Part shown: positions 1-11,698 of the stretch, piece by piece
How positions within the stretch are numbered: the stretch's first letter is position 1
Layout: each line of letters begins with the position of its first letter
DNA from: Reticulitermes lucifugus
Lineage: Eukaryota; Arthropoda; Insecta; Blattodea; Rhinotermitidae
Length of the DNA: 64,000 bases
Direction: 5' to 3'
NCBI GenBank assembly: GCA_026260175.1
Contig: JAKCWW010000109.1
Span: 10,837 to 74,836, forward strand
Position numbers and translations under genes: made by a program
Notes under the pieces: model-generated
The model's database searches: none
Told to the model about the DNA's origin: nothing
Seen by the model: the letters and a program-made list of their open reading frames with translations, nothing else

Positions 1-59
1 CCTCGACGAAACGAGGAGGCCCAGGCCCATATAGGGCTGTCGAGCCATACAAAAAAAAA
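1..59 (+). mobile_element. 3' end of a family A SINE, cut by the window edge
   Basis: The block reads like the last ~50 bp of SINE A: a small palindromic step around CGAAACGAGGAGGCC, then AGGGCTGTCGAGCCAT, then an A-rich tail. The same tail ends the copy at 39381-39643 and, on the other strand, begins the copies near 3711, 29524 and 55136. The tRNA-like head and body lie outside the window. The body could equally be family B, which shares this tail. Confidence 0.75.
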
Positions 60-1254
60 GTAATCCTCATTACACTGTAACATGTTGATTTGAAAGTCTG
101 TTATGTGACCTTTGTGTAGCGACATAGTGATAAAATATTTTATCTACATGTTCTGTCATATTAGTGATAAGTATTAATGTTACTACAGGTTAGGTAATTG
201 AAGCTAAGATTTCATAGCTTATATTTAAAAAATATTTACACGAAACTTATAGTTGGTCGTACATTTTACGTTTGAGCGCTCTGTACAGCTTTCATTCGAA
301 ATAAGATAAAGCTAAATTTCACGTTGTGTTCACCGTGCATTTTGATAACATTAAAAAATTAAACCAACAAATGCACTTCATTTCTTAGGTATATTCATTA
401 ACCCTACACATGTTTCGGCTGCAACAGAGCCATCATTAGGGATTCAAGGTCACGTTCACTTTAACATTCACTGTTCCATTTGGTATCACCACTTATACAC
501 CACAATGTATGTCAAGTTTCTGTTAACAGTTGATAACACTCACTGTTTCCGTTTATACAACCTTATCTTTTAAATGTCTGGCGTAGGTTGGTTTCGTCTT
601 GGGTTAAAATCGTAAAAGTTGATAATACAATGTCGTTAAAAGTTGTTAAAAATTATTAAAAATTTCTGGCAATTGGTTTGTATACAAATATTGCTGCCCG
701 TGCCGCGTCTTTTTGGTGTGGCTGTCACTGTTGAAAGATAAAGCTAGTTGCATGCTAGTGACTTTCATGATGCGCACGAAACACGTGTATGTCGTTAGAT
801 AGTGTCTCCGTTCTTTAAGTCTAATTGTACCCAAATAAGAATATGTGGTAAAAATTGTGTAATTTCTCTGCAGCCAAATTCATTAATATTCGATCGGCTC
901 TTCTTTAGTTGTTCATTGCGTAAAAACAGAGACGAAGCTAATTGTCGTTGTTTAAAATTTTCGTTGTGAACACTCTGAACAAAATTTTATTTGTAGTGAA
1001 TGAATATGATGGATAATAAGATACAAAAGAAATAAATAATGTGACGAGTGTTATATGTATATGTAAGTACGCATACGTTTCGTTTGGCACACATGAACAT
1101 GTAGCATTTAGGTATCACGTTCCCTGCTTATTTAGGATATACTGTAGCAGTGCATTATGGACATCAGGTTTGGAGTATGAGACGTAATATCGGGTAGAGA
1201 ATGTTAACATTAATGTGTTAAAGACGTGGTAACTTGGGGTACCACATCCATGTA
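60..1254. other. AT-rich spacer without a gene
   Basis: No open frame of convincing length or composition was seen on either strand. The only structured item is the small stem motif at 398-458, listed separately. The 62-codon minus frame at 646-834 has no recognisable family. Confidence 0.6.
398..458 (-). other. stem motif G, copy 1 (CTAATGA-stem-GAAAC)
   Basis: On the minus strand the order is CTAATGA, a GGCT/AGCC stem, then GAAACATGTG, bracketed by CCCTA on one side and TAGGG on the other. Two more loci (53985-54062 and 56596-56640) carry the same layout, CTGA-like word + GGCC-type stem + GAAAC-like word, so this is a dispersed repeat rather than a chance hairpin. The layout partly resembles a type I hammerhead core, but one extra U precedes stem II and core position 5 is A instead of G. 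It may be a relic of a retroelement 3' region; function is unproven. Confidence 0.4.
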
Positions 1255-1545
1255 AAAAGTAAAATGTTCCTGTGTACGTCATGAAGGCATATTGCGGAGT
1301 GGAGGTGAAGCGGGGGGCGGGTTCAGAAATAGACTCATTCCTAACTTCGGCACTAAATGGAGGTAAGTATTCAGCTTCGCTCTCCGACCGCTTTACGTCC
1401 GGGGTAAAGGGCCACTGGTAACCACTAAATAGAAAGCTGGATGGACTCCAGATTCGGTGTGAACACTTTAGAGTAAAGAAGAATCTCTTGTCCATGTCGG
1501 CAATCGAGCAACTGTTAGTCGGTGTGTGATCCAGACCTCAAATTT
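1255..1545 (-). mobile_element. SINE family C, diverged copy
   Basis: Read on the minus strand, the block contains the family C core (CGTAAAGCGGTCGG), the variable middle, then ACCTCCACTCCGC and a CATGACG segment, in the same order as the well-preserved plus copy at 63170-63425. A degraded tRNA B-box-like stretch lies near 1520-1530. The copy is old: many substitutions, and no clear terminal TTTACC tail or target-site duplication. The 126-codon minus frame across 1115-1495 is a by-product of this repeat and is not a gene. Confidence 0.65.
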
Positions 1546-1565
1546 GTTGCAGCAAATTCGCCAAA

Positions 1566-1995
1566 AATGCCTACCTACCTACCTACCTATTTACCTACCT
1601 ACCTACCTATTTACCTACCTACGTATTTACCTACCTACGTATTTACCTACCTACCTATTTACCTACCTACCTATTTACCTACCTACCTATTTACCTACCT
1701 ACGTATTTACCTACCTACCTATTTACCTACCTACCCACCTATTTACCTACCTATCTATTTACCTACCTACCTATTTACCTACCTACCTATTTACCTACAT
1801 ACATACATATATACATACGTACGTACGTACAAACATGCATATATACGTACATACATACATTACGTACATATTATTTACGTGCATGCATACATACATAGTA
1901 CATAAAAATGCCTGCATGTATACCATATATACGTACATACATACTCCATACATACGTACGTACTTAGGCCTACATACGAACATACACATATACAT
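1566..1995. repeat. compound CTAC/CATA microsatellite
   Basis: From about 1566 to 1797 the DNA is a run of CTAC units broken at intervals by TATTTAC, giving a higher-order unit of roughly 12-16 bp. From about 1797 to 1995 it changes into CATA/CGTA units with TATA interruptions. The Tyr-Leu-Pro-Thr open frames here, in two plus frames and one minus frame, result from repeat periodicity and are not protein evidence. Confidence 0.95.
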
Positions 1996-2128
1996 ACAGC
2001 TGCAGACTGAAAGTTATTAATAGTGTGAAATGAAGGTATTAGAATTTATTGTGGTTATTATATTTGGAAACGTGACTGACAAATCCATATTTAATGCATG
2101 AAGGTATTAAAAGCAGAATTAGAGCAAT

Positions 2129-2690
2129 ACCTGCTACTTTTGGGTCCGCAGTCCTTTTGTCGTTGTGGTTGCTGTCTAAAAACGTAAGGACTAAATACTT
2201 AGAACGAAACTAAAATTTTGACCGCTGTTTACTGTGGGTGTGAAATCTGGTCTTCAGATTAAGCGAAAAAGATAGGCTGAGGATCTTCGAGAATTAGATT
2301 CTGAGGAAGGTATTTGGGTCTAAGAGGGAGAAAGTAACAGGAGGCTGGAGACGATCGCCTGATAAGCAGCTTCATGAGTTTTTACCCCTCACCAAATATT
2401 ATTAGGTTGATAAGATCAATGAGGATGGGATGAGCGGAGCATGTGGCACTTATGGGAAATGCCTGAAGGAATGTGACAAGTTGGGAGTCCTAGGCGTGGA
2501 TGGGAGGATGATATTAAAGTTGATATTAAGAAAATTGGCTGGAAGGGCGTGGACTCAATTGCCCTGCCTCAGGATAGGTACAAGTGGTGGGGTGTTGTGA
2601 ACAATGTAATGAAGGTTTGTGTTCCATAGACTGCGGGGAATTTCTTGCCTAGCTGAGGAACTAGTAGCTTCTCAAAAATATCTATCCTAT
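2129..2690 (+). mobile_element. LINE 3' fragment, lineage 1 (reverse transcriptase C-terminus)
   Basis: Conceptual translation, shifting between plus frames, gives pieces typical of the C-terminus of an insect endonuclease/reverse transcriptase: a YGCE-W-like site near 2234 (here CGCEIWSS), LRIFEN, ILRKVFGSKREKVTGGW near 2295, PSPNIIRLIRSMRMG near 2385, PRRGWEDDIK near 2492, and the final LPQDRYKWWGVVNNVM ending at a stop at 2629-2631. There are in-frame stops (one after LRIFEN) and frame changes, so this is a dead, 5'-truncated copy. The 3' untranslated part (2632-2690) matches the one after the fragment at the right end of the window. The clade is not certain. Confidence 0.8.
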
Positions 2691-3695
2691 AATTTTCTAA
2701 TTAGGCCTAGAAGAACCAGGCATAACTTATGTCAGGTTAGTTGGTATCTCTGTGTAGATCCAAGTTGATATTTTCCTAAAAGTAGTCTGGTATTTTATTG
2801 TTAACATTAACTTCCTCGGTGAGAATGTCGTAATTTGAAACGCACTGGAATATATCAAGGCGTGTCTCTTGTGTCTACAAAACCAAGTACCACATTAGCT
2901 TTATGCTTGTAGCTCTCTGCTGGCTTTAAAGCTTATGTCTATGTTTAATTAGCCTACACTATATACAGTCATAAAATTCAGTTTTTATACCTTACCTTAC
3001 AGGATTATTCACCCTTCACCTGTACTTCCTGTTACATTGAAGATAATGGAGATCTGAAGTAGTGTCATTAAGGCACGAAAAGCTCAGCATGTGCCGAGTT
3101 TTATTACACATTTTAAACAAAGCAATAAAATGTTTATTCCTAAAATTATGTTTACGTAATACATGTAATTTATGTTGAATAACTCTCTATAACTTCGGCG
3201 ACGTTTTATGGCTGAGTTTGTTCTCTTAAGACAATATTGTTGGTGGTTATTGAGTTGCGACGATAGAATGTGTACTGTGAAGATAAATATAATTATTGAA
3301 CTTCAATTCTATTTCTTTTAAATGATGAATTTAATACTTCATCTAGAGTTCTGAGTCGGAACGTAGCTGGCAACACTGTTACAATATAATTTACAAACGT
3401 CGCCGTTTGAATGGCTGACATTGTGAGCAATTAACCATGCAAAAACATTGGCTTTAAAAGAATTCCTTTACGATGATATAAATTAATCGTCATTCTAGAG
3501 AGAGCGCGAATTCATACACTAAATGAAGATAAAATATTGCGTAACCTTAGGTCTCTCACCGAGTTACTTCTGTAAATGAATACAAATAACATCCGCGTAG
3601 AATTAGTCCATTTAGTCCATTTTTATGCCTATCTTACCAACAGGTTTTGTAGCGAAAATATTATATCTGTTTCTACCACGTTTCTTAAACGGACA
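2691..3695. other. AT-rich spacer without a gene
   Basis: I see no coding frame of useful length, RNA gene or recognisable repeat. Short chance frames only. Confidence 0.55.
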
Positions 3696-3976
3696 ACAGT
3701 TTTAATGCTTTTTTTTCACATGCACGACAGCCCTAGTGGGCCTAGGCCTTCTCTATGAGATATCTCAATCACACTCATACACACCACACTAGGTAGGACT
3801 CCTCTGGACGAGGGGTCAGCCCTTAGCAGAGACCTCTACTTGACAACACATAACACTCACAAGAGACAGATATCCATACCCCCTGCGGGATTCAAACCCG
3901 CAATCCCAGCAAGCGAGCGGCCATAGACCCACGCCTTAGACCGCTTGGCCACTGGGGTAGGCACAGTTTAATACTT
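3696..3976 (-). mobile_element. SINE family A (tRNA-Leu-like head), full-length
   Basis: Read on the minus strand from 3962 down: CAGTGGCCAAGCGGTCTAAG (a tRNA-Leu-type D-arm/A box), a class II-sized middle, then the B box GGGTTTGAATCCCGC, a body of ~130 bp, and the tail GGCCTAGGCCCACTAGGGC followed by a run of A. Imperfect target-site copies flank it: ACAGTTTTAATGCTT at 3696-3710 and ACAGTTTAATACTT at 3963-3976. The copy lacks a functional tRNA acceptor stem, so it is a SINE and not a tRNA gene. It serves as the full-length reference for the two gap-interrupted copies. Confidence 0.9.
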
Positions 3977-6485
3977 ATTCATAATAAATATGGATCTATC
4001 TACCGCCTTTTCGCTTCTTGGCAATATTTGATGCACCATGCGATCTGTTTGCACCACGACGGCCGTATGTGATGTGGGTAGAACAGTGTACAAATATGTG
4101 TTCTTAAAACTGTCTTAATATGTGAACAGTATTATATTATTTTTCAGTATATTTGTTAAAACAAACACTCACGAAAATAATGTGTGAGATAAAAGTGTTT
4201 AAACGAAACAAATCTGGAACAGGGCAATAAAAATATTCACTGCTATGAAATTAGACAAGAAACAAATTTAGGTACGTATATGAGGCGGACATTAGGACAC
4301 GTAAGTTCTTTTATAAGTAACACGAATACGATTTTGCCACGTTCACAGATGACATGTCTGTATGTATAAATTAATGGATGAAACACTCAATGAAAAAATG
4401 GCGTTAGAACGATGGTAACAAAAACGGACAAAAAATAAAATGCAACAGGGGACTGTAGAACTTTCAGGACGTATAGGCAATCAGTTGCCTAAAGCAAAAA
4501 CGCAGCAAGAGCGAGGAAAAGTTTGCAGTAATTTTTTTAACCTCCTGTTACATGTCACCTCTGAGATTCATGGCGTGGGCTATGTGCGATAAGTGAGTAT
4601 ATGCCATTATCGTTTGTGGCTGCCCTCCAGATCTGTAACGGGTACGACATTAAGCTGCATAACAGAGGGTTTTTTAACGTTGTCCAAAGATCAAGTACTT
4701 AGCAAACTTACTGTAACGTAAAAAATTAAGAATGTTCTCAAACATAATATATTCAATCTTCGGCCAATGCAAAATGAATGAAAATGTAAGCTAACTTTAA
4801 TACTAAATACCAAGTTTGTAGAGATTGGAATGTTAGAAATTTTCGGTTATACAGTTTTAGAAAGTTCTTCTCTACGTCTTTACATTTGTTCAAACACCCA
4901 TTTGATCAGATCACTTCTGATGTAGGCTACAACTTCTTACATTTTTTGTTAGTATTAGTTCATCGCCATGTGCTACCTCATACGACGTTTGGCAGCTCTG
5001 TCTCTATTTCAGGAAGCTATAACTTCTGTAACATGCTGTATCTATAAGCGATATTCTTCCAGAACGTTAAACATCTGTGTGTTTAGTTTATACGTACCAA
5101 GCCCGATGTCGAGGTGCACAAAATGTACGGTGATTAACCCATCCGCCAGAACCATATTGATTTTGCGGTATTTTCAGTACTGCACTGCTGTTCGCATTTT
5201 TAGTTCACAGCTGACGGTTGCCCTTTTAAGAAGCATGACATAGGCGTCACAGTCCTGTAGCACTTTTGATTCTTTCGTGGCTTATTTGAACAGTCAGGTG
5301 TAGGGAAAACACTTCAGAATATAAACGCGAGGTAACGAGATCGAATCTCGGCCATGTTTGAGGCTTGTCGTGTTTATACTCAGCTTCTCAAATGTAGTGG
5401 ATATATATTTCCTTTTCGAAGACCAGAATTTCCTTCTTCCAAGTCCTTACACACTTACCATTATTAATTACCTTTCCGTTGCTATTTTCTGTGCATCTTG
5501 GCATTTTGTTGATTGTGACGCCAATCAAGCCAGGGTTTACATGAAAACGTTCATCCCGTACTGTATGCCTCTAACGATTAAGCACAGTGATGTTGAGTGA
5601 CATAACGCTCGCCTAACACTCATACTGTTAAAGCGATAATCAGCAATTCTAACGATTTCTCTAATACGAATTAAGCTTCGAAAAGTAAGACTGCACTTAC
5701 AGCATTTATTCTTGGTTAATTCACTCGCACTCCTAAAATTTCTTTCTTCCAGCCACGATAGGAGTGCTTTAATTTCTCGTTACGTGACTATTTAAAGTTA
5801 AAAGTATCGAATATTTAAAACGTGGAAGATGAAAACAACATGGGAAAATTAGGCCTATCTGCAGTTTAGAGAATAATGTTAATTAGGCGTTCGCTGGGTT
5901 TGGAAGTGTAGACTGGATAACCTTGCCGTAGTAGTTCCATTCAGATTCCATCTCTCCTCTAACATATCATTGGCGTATAAAGAAAACCCACTAAGTCTAA
6001 CAAACTGTTTTAAGAGAAATAAAAAAGTTTGATCAACAAACAAGCTTCCCTGGACTTTGCAAAAACTAAGTTGTTTGTACCATCGTAAATATTTAGTGAA
6101 TTGACTGAGAGGATTTTTCAGGTCAAGGAGATGACAGATGTGGACTTGATAGTTCAAGAATGTCATTTTTCAGCCAAAGTGGACTTGGTTTGCCTTGCAT
6201 TTCGACGAAATATTCCCCTGAGCAAGCAGGTTATATTACTGTATTTAGTAGGTTTTTGTTTAAGAAAATATTAAAAATATTTATTAATTTCAGTACTGCA
6301 CTTTGTGATCTAGTGGGTTGAAATTTTTATTCACGTTCAGGAGTAGAGTGGTTGAAATTTAAAACCGGGCGACATTTTTATTTGCCTGGTTCCTAAATGC
6401 ATTTTAGGACATCTGTTTTAAAAAATTCTTTTACCTTTTCCTTCTTTGATATATCTGTTAACTTATCTAGACTTAACTTATCATG
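3977..6485. other. spacer without a recognised gene
   Basis: Only short chance frames were seen. A possible tRNA-like T-arm, GAGATCGAATCTCGG, lies at 5338-5352 and could be a scrap of another SINE head, but no A box is in place upstream. No promoter or exon could be supported. Confidence 0.5.
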
Positions 6486-6735
6486 ACACAGGCGGTTAGT
6501 CGCCGGCCTTTCACCGCGGGATCACGGGTTCAATCTCAGGACAGTTAGTGTTGAATTTTTAGTGGGCAGGGTGAAAATAGGACAGATCTCTGTCAATGTT
6601 CTTCGGATCTCCCTCGTCAGTGTTATTACACCAAAGGTCGATTTTCATATTTCATTCATGCATCACCGACGCTATATAATCTTTGCAGTCGACGACGTCG
6701 TTAAATTAGTCACTTCAAGTCTTCGTGAACGCCAA
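6486..6735 (+). mobile_element. SINE with family D head and a different body
   Basis: The head GGCGGTTAGTCGCCGGCC (6491-6508), followed by a B box GGGTTCAATCTC, is nearly identical to the head of the family D copy read on the minus strand of 57569-57846. The body then differs, with blocks such as TTCGGATCTCCCTCGTCAG and TCGACGACGTCGTTAAAT that I do not find in the other family D copies. This suggests either a second family using the same tRNA-derived head or a chimeric copy. No clear target-site duplication was seen. The overlapping 119-codon plus frame is a by-product. Confidence 0.65.
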
Positions 6736-6854
6736 AAAAATTCCGAAGCTTTAAGAGAAGCATTAAATATCAAAAGAGCATTTTGCAAATTTAATTTTCT
6801 CGCTGGAATCGGTTTGTTTACAACACTACAGACACTTAACTCTTCTAATTATTA

Positions 6855-7060
6855 TTTCAGGAAAGGTAAAGGTCACCTAATGACACGCCTATGCAGGCAC
6901 AGAGGGGAGGCGGAAATATAGGTCCAACCCATTCGCAACCCGGTACTTGAAGGAGGTGGATGGTCATCACCACGCTCCGGCCACTTTACTTGTAACTGAG
7001 CACATGAATACGAATCGTACATTACGTTCAAGAGTCTGAAGTCCTTTGATGACGACGTAT
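6855..7060 (-). mobile_element. SINE family C copy
   Basis: On the minus strand the core GTAAAGTGGCCGGAGCGTG is followed by GACCATCCACCTCC, a GGACCTATATTTCCGCCTCC block, and an end in ACCTTTACCTTTCC. This is the same order as the reference copy at 63170-63425. The head upstream of the core is not clearly preserved. The hexamer tail is short, about two units. Confidence 0.75.
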
Positions 7061-7180
7061 ACCACCTGCTGTGATACGTTCAAACTCTACATTTTCCCAC
7101 ACGGTGCAGTTATATTTTTATATGCTTCTGACAACTAACATCTATTATTTCCCTAAAGAGCATTTAGTGGTCTTCGTTTT

Positions 7181-7268
7181 GTATATGGAGTTTCGTGTTT
7201 CTGGTATAGGAAGTAACTTTTTGTGTATATGGAGTTTCTTGTTTGTGATGTAGGAAGTGACTTTTGTG
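7181..7268. repeat. 44 bp tandem duplication
   Basis: GTATATGGAGTTTC...GTAGGAAGT-ACTTT occurs twice, starting at 7181 and 7225, with a few mismatches. It is a local duplication with no apparent function. Confidence 0.8.
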
Positions 7269-9167
7269 TTTAATATTGATTAATTTAAGTCTTCAGAGAG
7301 TTAAGTTGCAATTTGGCAGTTTTGTCTTACTGACCGACTGTACTTCATAATCTTGTACCCTGCTTTGCTGACGATGATAAATGTGTTGTTACATGAGACA
7401 CGACCTAAACGTTACGAACATCAGTTTTGTTTTTAATTATTTTGTATAATTACGTTTATACTGTATCGAATTCGTAACTTATTACCTTACGGTAAGAACT
7501 GTATGGAGTGTTTGTACGCTATTTCCAGCTACATTTCACGTATACAAACACGTCATTATAATTAACACTTTTTCATCCATCATATTCAACAGTTTATCTT
7601 GGTCCGTGCACGAAGCCTGTCTGACTGTGATTGCAGAGCTGGGGTAATATTTCGATGTCGTTGTTATCACAGCCCTTCTGTTAGGCCATTTTACTTCTGT
7701 TGTCATTTCTCAACTTGACAGTTGTGTATCAACGGCTGTACATGGACATACACACGTGTAATGTGTATGTGCTGTCTTTCCGTAACAGTAGGGTGTGCAC
7801 ACAAGACTGGAGGTTTACTTTGTACCAAGAACATGCACAGGAAAAGATAGAACATTCTTGGTTTGTGTGTGAAAATTACACTACTAATGGATCTGGAAAT
7901 TAGCATATAATCTTTTACGCAACGTATATGTACACATCTATACAATTACGTATACTGTATAGAAGCATAAGTATAGAAATTCTTTCATAGTCCTGAGCTA
8001 ATCATCCTATAGGCATGCGTACCTATGACAGGAGGCAGTGAACGCCCAAAACAGTGTTATTATGAAGAGACGAGACGTACCTAGTTTTGGTTGGTATTGC
8101 ATCCTCGACCTTAACCGTGGATAGGAGTAGGCTACACTGTTATAAAACACTGTCAGTGACGAAACTTATAATTTTACTTTTGCATATTCAGTGAAATTGT
8201 GATTTCACAGTATTCCCCAAGCCATATACTCTATTCAGAGTGGATCAGCTAAAGGTTACCTGTGGAAATTATAGCTGCAAATTGAAAGGTTTTAATCTTC
8301 GCTTTTAAAATTCAACGAGCCATATATTACGTGTAGTACACATTGTACAATAGCACGTAGAATGAACAGACATATACATGTGTCTTTTTACATGGTCTTG
8401 AAACGGATATTGTCCTCTGTAATTTGGATTTCTTCATTTAAATGCAACGAAAATCTGTAAAAGAACATTAATCTACAAATCCACACGTCACATATTTCTT
8501 TAAATGACAGTCTTTCATTCGTCAACGATAAATAAATTTCATCAAAACAGTGAATAACTCGATGAAAAACAGAACTTTGGCTAAGCCAACGAACATTATT
8601 TTACATAAGTTGTCCTTTGCACACCGAATTCACGTCACTCGGCAAATTTTATTTCCACTGTAGGGCGCTCTATACTTTGGCGGAAGCGGAACAAATGTAC
8701 ATTTCGCCAATGATGTCAGGAACCGCTGTTGAAACCCTGAGTTTCAGGCACCATACTCGTATTTTCGATTCTTCTAGTGACGTCTTAGCGCTCTTCATAT
8801 GTTGGCGCCTCGGGCAGCTGCCGGGCTGGCTCGCCCCTTAATCTGGCCCTCATAACATTCTATAACGTGTCTACAGTTGTGAACAATAACACAAAGTGTG
8901 ACCTCCCAATGCAATAGGTGGTATTATCATAATAGGCAATTCCAGGATGAAAAGAGTAAGCGTTTACATATATGTACATTGCCTGTCTTGTTTAATGTAT
9001 CAAATTTTGAAATATTTAACAAACTTTTACCTTTCGTACGTTATTTTAAACGTGAAAATAATTTTGTATATTAACACATGAATGGTGTACGCGAAGGTTT
9101 TGAAGAATTAGTCTAAAAGTACGGCAACAAATAAATTTACTTTGCGCCTAGTCGTCGCGTTACTGGC
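7269..9167. other. spacer without a recognised gene
   Basis: Chance frames only, such as the pair of opposed frames near 7700-7945. A somewhat GC-richer patch lies near 8640-8850, but its short open frame resembles no family I know. Confidence 0.5.
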
Positions 9168-9365
9168 CTAACTTTCGGGTATGCATAAATCCGAAGTTTC
9201 GTAACGATAGCACCAGATGGAATTGCTCCAGCCGCTTTACTTGTAACGAAAGAGTTCCGGTAATCCTTTGATGGTATGTTTTATGTATTCCAGAATGGGT
9301 GTAGACGCAGTGGGGAAGATAAATATTTTTGGCATGCCAGAAATCCAATCGCAGGAACAGATATA
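9168..9365 (-). mobile_element. SINE family C, old copy
   Basis: On the minus strand, a B-box-like segment near 9350 (GCGATTGGATTTCTGG) is followed by the middle region and the core GTAAAGCGGCTGGAGC (9221-9236). The 3' half is mostly lost or beyond recognition. Assignment rests on the core and the order of blocks. Confidence 0.55.
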
Positions 9366-11650
9366 GTTCAGGAAAAATATGGAAAAATTGCGTTATTCTG
9401 TAACTGGCACAGTGGTCGTTAAATCTAAATTGATGTTATTGAAGTAATGGAATACAAGTTATAATGAAGCAATGTAAATAACACTGTCTATTAACGACTT
9501 TAAAATAATTTAAAAACCAATAAGTGCTCTGAAGGCTGATCCGACCGCGAGGCTCCCAAAGGGCATAGAATAATGTTATTTTTAGTGGGTAAAGCAACCT
9601 GGCGCGAGTCAGTATCACGGAAAGTGTTTGAATTGGTGCACACAGCTGACTAGCACAAATGGTATCAAATTGTTATCTGAAATTCCCTCCATACAAACCA
9701 ATACGTACCTTGCAGAGGAACCAGGAATTTCATTAAATGTTACGGAATAGCCTGTTTGCATTCATGATGAGATTAACAGAAGAATTTAAAATTTACAGGT
9801 CTATTTTTACCTGTCCACCGAGCAACACAATTTGATCCTGAACTGGTTTCTCCCGAAGGTATATACTGCACAACTTGACCTGCGTTTTGTTTGTCTTGGT
9901 ATGAAGCTGAAGCCATGCTCATGTTCAGGGAAATTTAATGAAAGTGTCCTCGTGCTTATGAAGGAAAGAAAAACGTACCCTCTTCCCCTACAACAAATGG
10001 ACGATAGTAGTTAGCTTCAAGCTCTTTTCCATTTTTAAGTAATGGTGGAAATGATCACCGCTGCATGTCACGTGTATACAAGTGTGTTGTCCGTGTAAAA
10101 AGCTGGAAAGGTGTGAATGCTGCCATCACTTTATATTGCATTGTATTCTGTAGGCTTGCCAATAATATCAAAACAAAGCATGGCCAACGAGTTTGTACCG
10201 ACGTTGTGGCATTGCATCTTGAACGGCTGTCTCGTATAGGGCATTTGTTATGAACGTTTTTGCTGTTACAGTAATCGTGTTAAGTGGCACGCACAGCAGC
10301 AGGCAGTGAGCTGGACGGACAGGGTTAGAAGCAAATGGAATTGATATCCTTTCTTCCAGCTAAGGGATTCAATCAGCCGTCACACACCACTGGAAATAAG
10401 CTCCAAGCACGTAAAGGAATGTGTCTGCTGCGGGCGGTGGACTTTAGCTAGGAATCTCTCCCTGTTGCTACTGTCTTTGTTCTTTGTGAAAAAAAAACTT
10501 TAGGAGGGGATTAAAATGTCTGCTTGTAGCTGGATTCTTACGTATTCTATACGTTATCATATAAAATAAATTTTCGGAATAGGAATAAGAATACCTTTCT
10601 GCTGATGAAGTCTTGTATACGAACTACATTGTACTGTCTTGAATAATTTCGGAATAGGAATAGAATTTCTACTTATTGCCGAAACTTTGCATGCTCTATA
10701 CGTCACGACATCTCGGATGTTTTTAAAATATAAGCATAATGCATCTATGGTGGTGTAAGTGTTGTGCGACATGCGTGTTTAAAGCCGTGGAAGACTACAG
10801 AATATTTCAATAACGTCTACTGCTTAAGAATCTTATGCTGTTTTATACTTCGGCGTCATTTATTGATCGTGCGGAGACTAATTTTTTTTATTCTTGTTCG
10901 CTGTAAATGTAATGTTACTACGTTTTCAGAACGTGCACTCATTGTATAAGTTGGTATGCCATACATTACTAGTTATTCTGCTGTTACTAACACATCAACA
11001 GCTTTTACTGTATTTATAATTATACTCGTGTGAACTACGCCTCGCTCTTGCAAAAGTTTTTATTATTTTTTTCATTTTTGTATTTCATGAATATCGAAAA
11101 TTCCATAATTATTCAGCTCCAGTTTTGGAAGTCTATGAATTACATCGGATTCTTCAGTGCTTACCATACTTTGTAGTTGGGCTTAGTAGGTGGTAATATG
11201 ACTTTAATAATCCATTGGAGTTGTGAGCAGAAGATGCCAACAGGCTCCTCTCTTTCATTAAACTGGTCTCTGGATACATCAAAGTATGCGTAGACTAGCC
11301 GGTACAAAAGCCAGTAAAACAGGCACAAATGGATTTCACTTTCTTTTGTATATGACGCATAGCGTTACCTTGTGGCAGAAACGATTTTTTTTCTCAATGA
11401 CGTGCTTTTCACGCACAACCTTGTTGTATATCAATGGATTTGTGTTTTGGAATAGCGTTATACTTTTGTTCGGAAGACAGCCGTTTAGAATTTCGACGTA
11501 GTTGAAAGATATCCAGACCGCAGGTGTGTTGTTTTGTTCCATAGCTCTAAACTAACTGGGGACTGTACATTAAAATTGGATACAACCACCTATTTCCACA
11601 TGCTTACCTACTTTACGTTTCGTGGCTATCTTCTCTTATGATTGATGATT
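9366..11650. other. spacer without a recognised gene
   Basis: Short chance frames only. TTTCGGAATAGGAATA occurs twice, near 10571 and 10648, an isolated direct repeat about 77 bp apart. No exon, RNA gene or known transposon could be supported. Confidence 0.5.
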
Positions 11651-11698
11651 ATGTGTGTGTCTGTGTATGTGTATGTGTTGTGTATGTGCGCGCGCGCT
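11651..11698. repeat. GT/GC-alternating microsatellite
   Basis: Alternating purine-pyrimidine tract: TGTGTG-rich, passing through TATGTG units into GCGCGCGC. Such a tract could adopt left-handed DNA, but no function can be inferred. Confidence 0.9.

Noticed and set aside
1522-2020. Long Tyr-Leu-Pro-Thr open frames on plus, and a Tyr/Met/Cys-rich minus frame
   Set aside because: They are produced by tetranucleotide repeat periodicity in several frames at once.
5338-5352. tRNA-like T-arm as evidence of another SINE
   Set aside because: Only the B-box-like word is present; no A box, body match or tail could be found.
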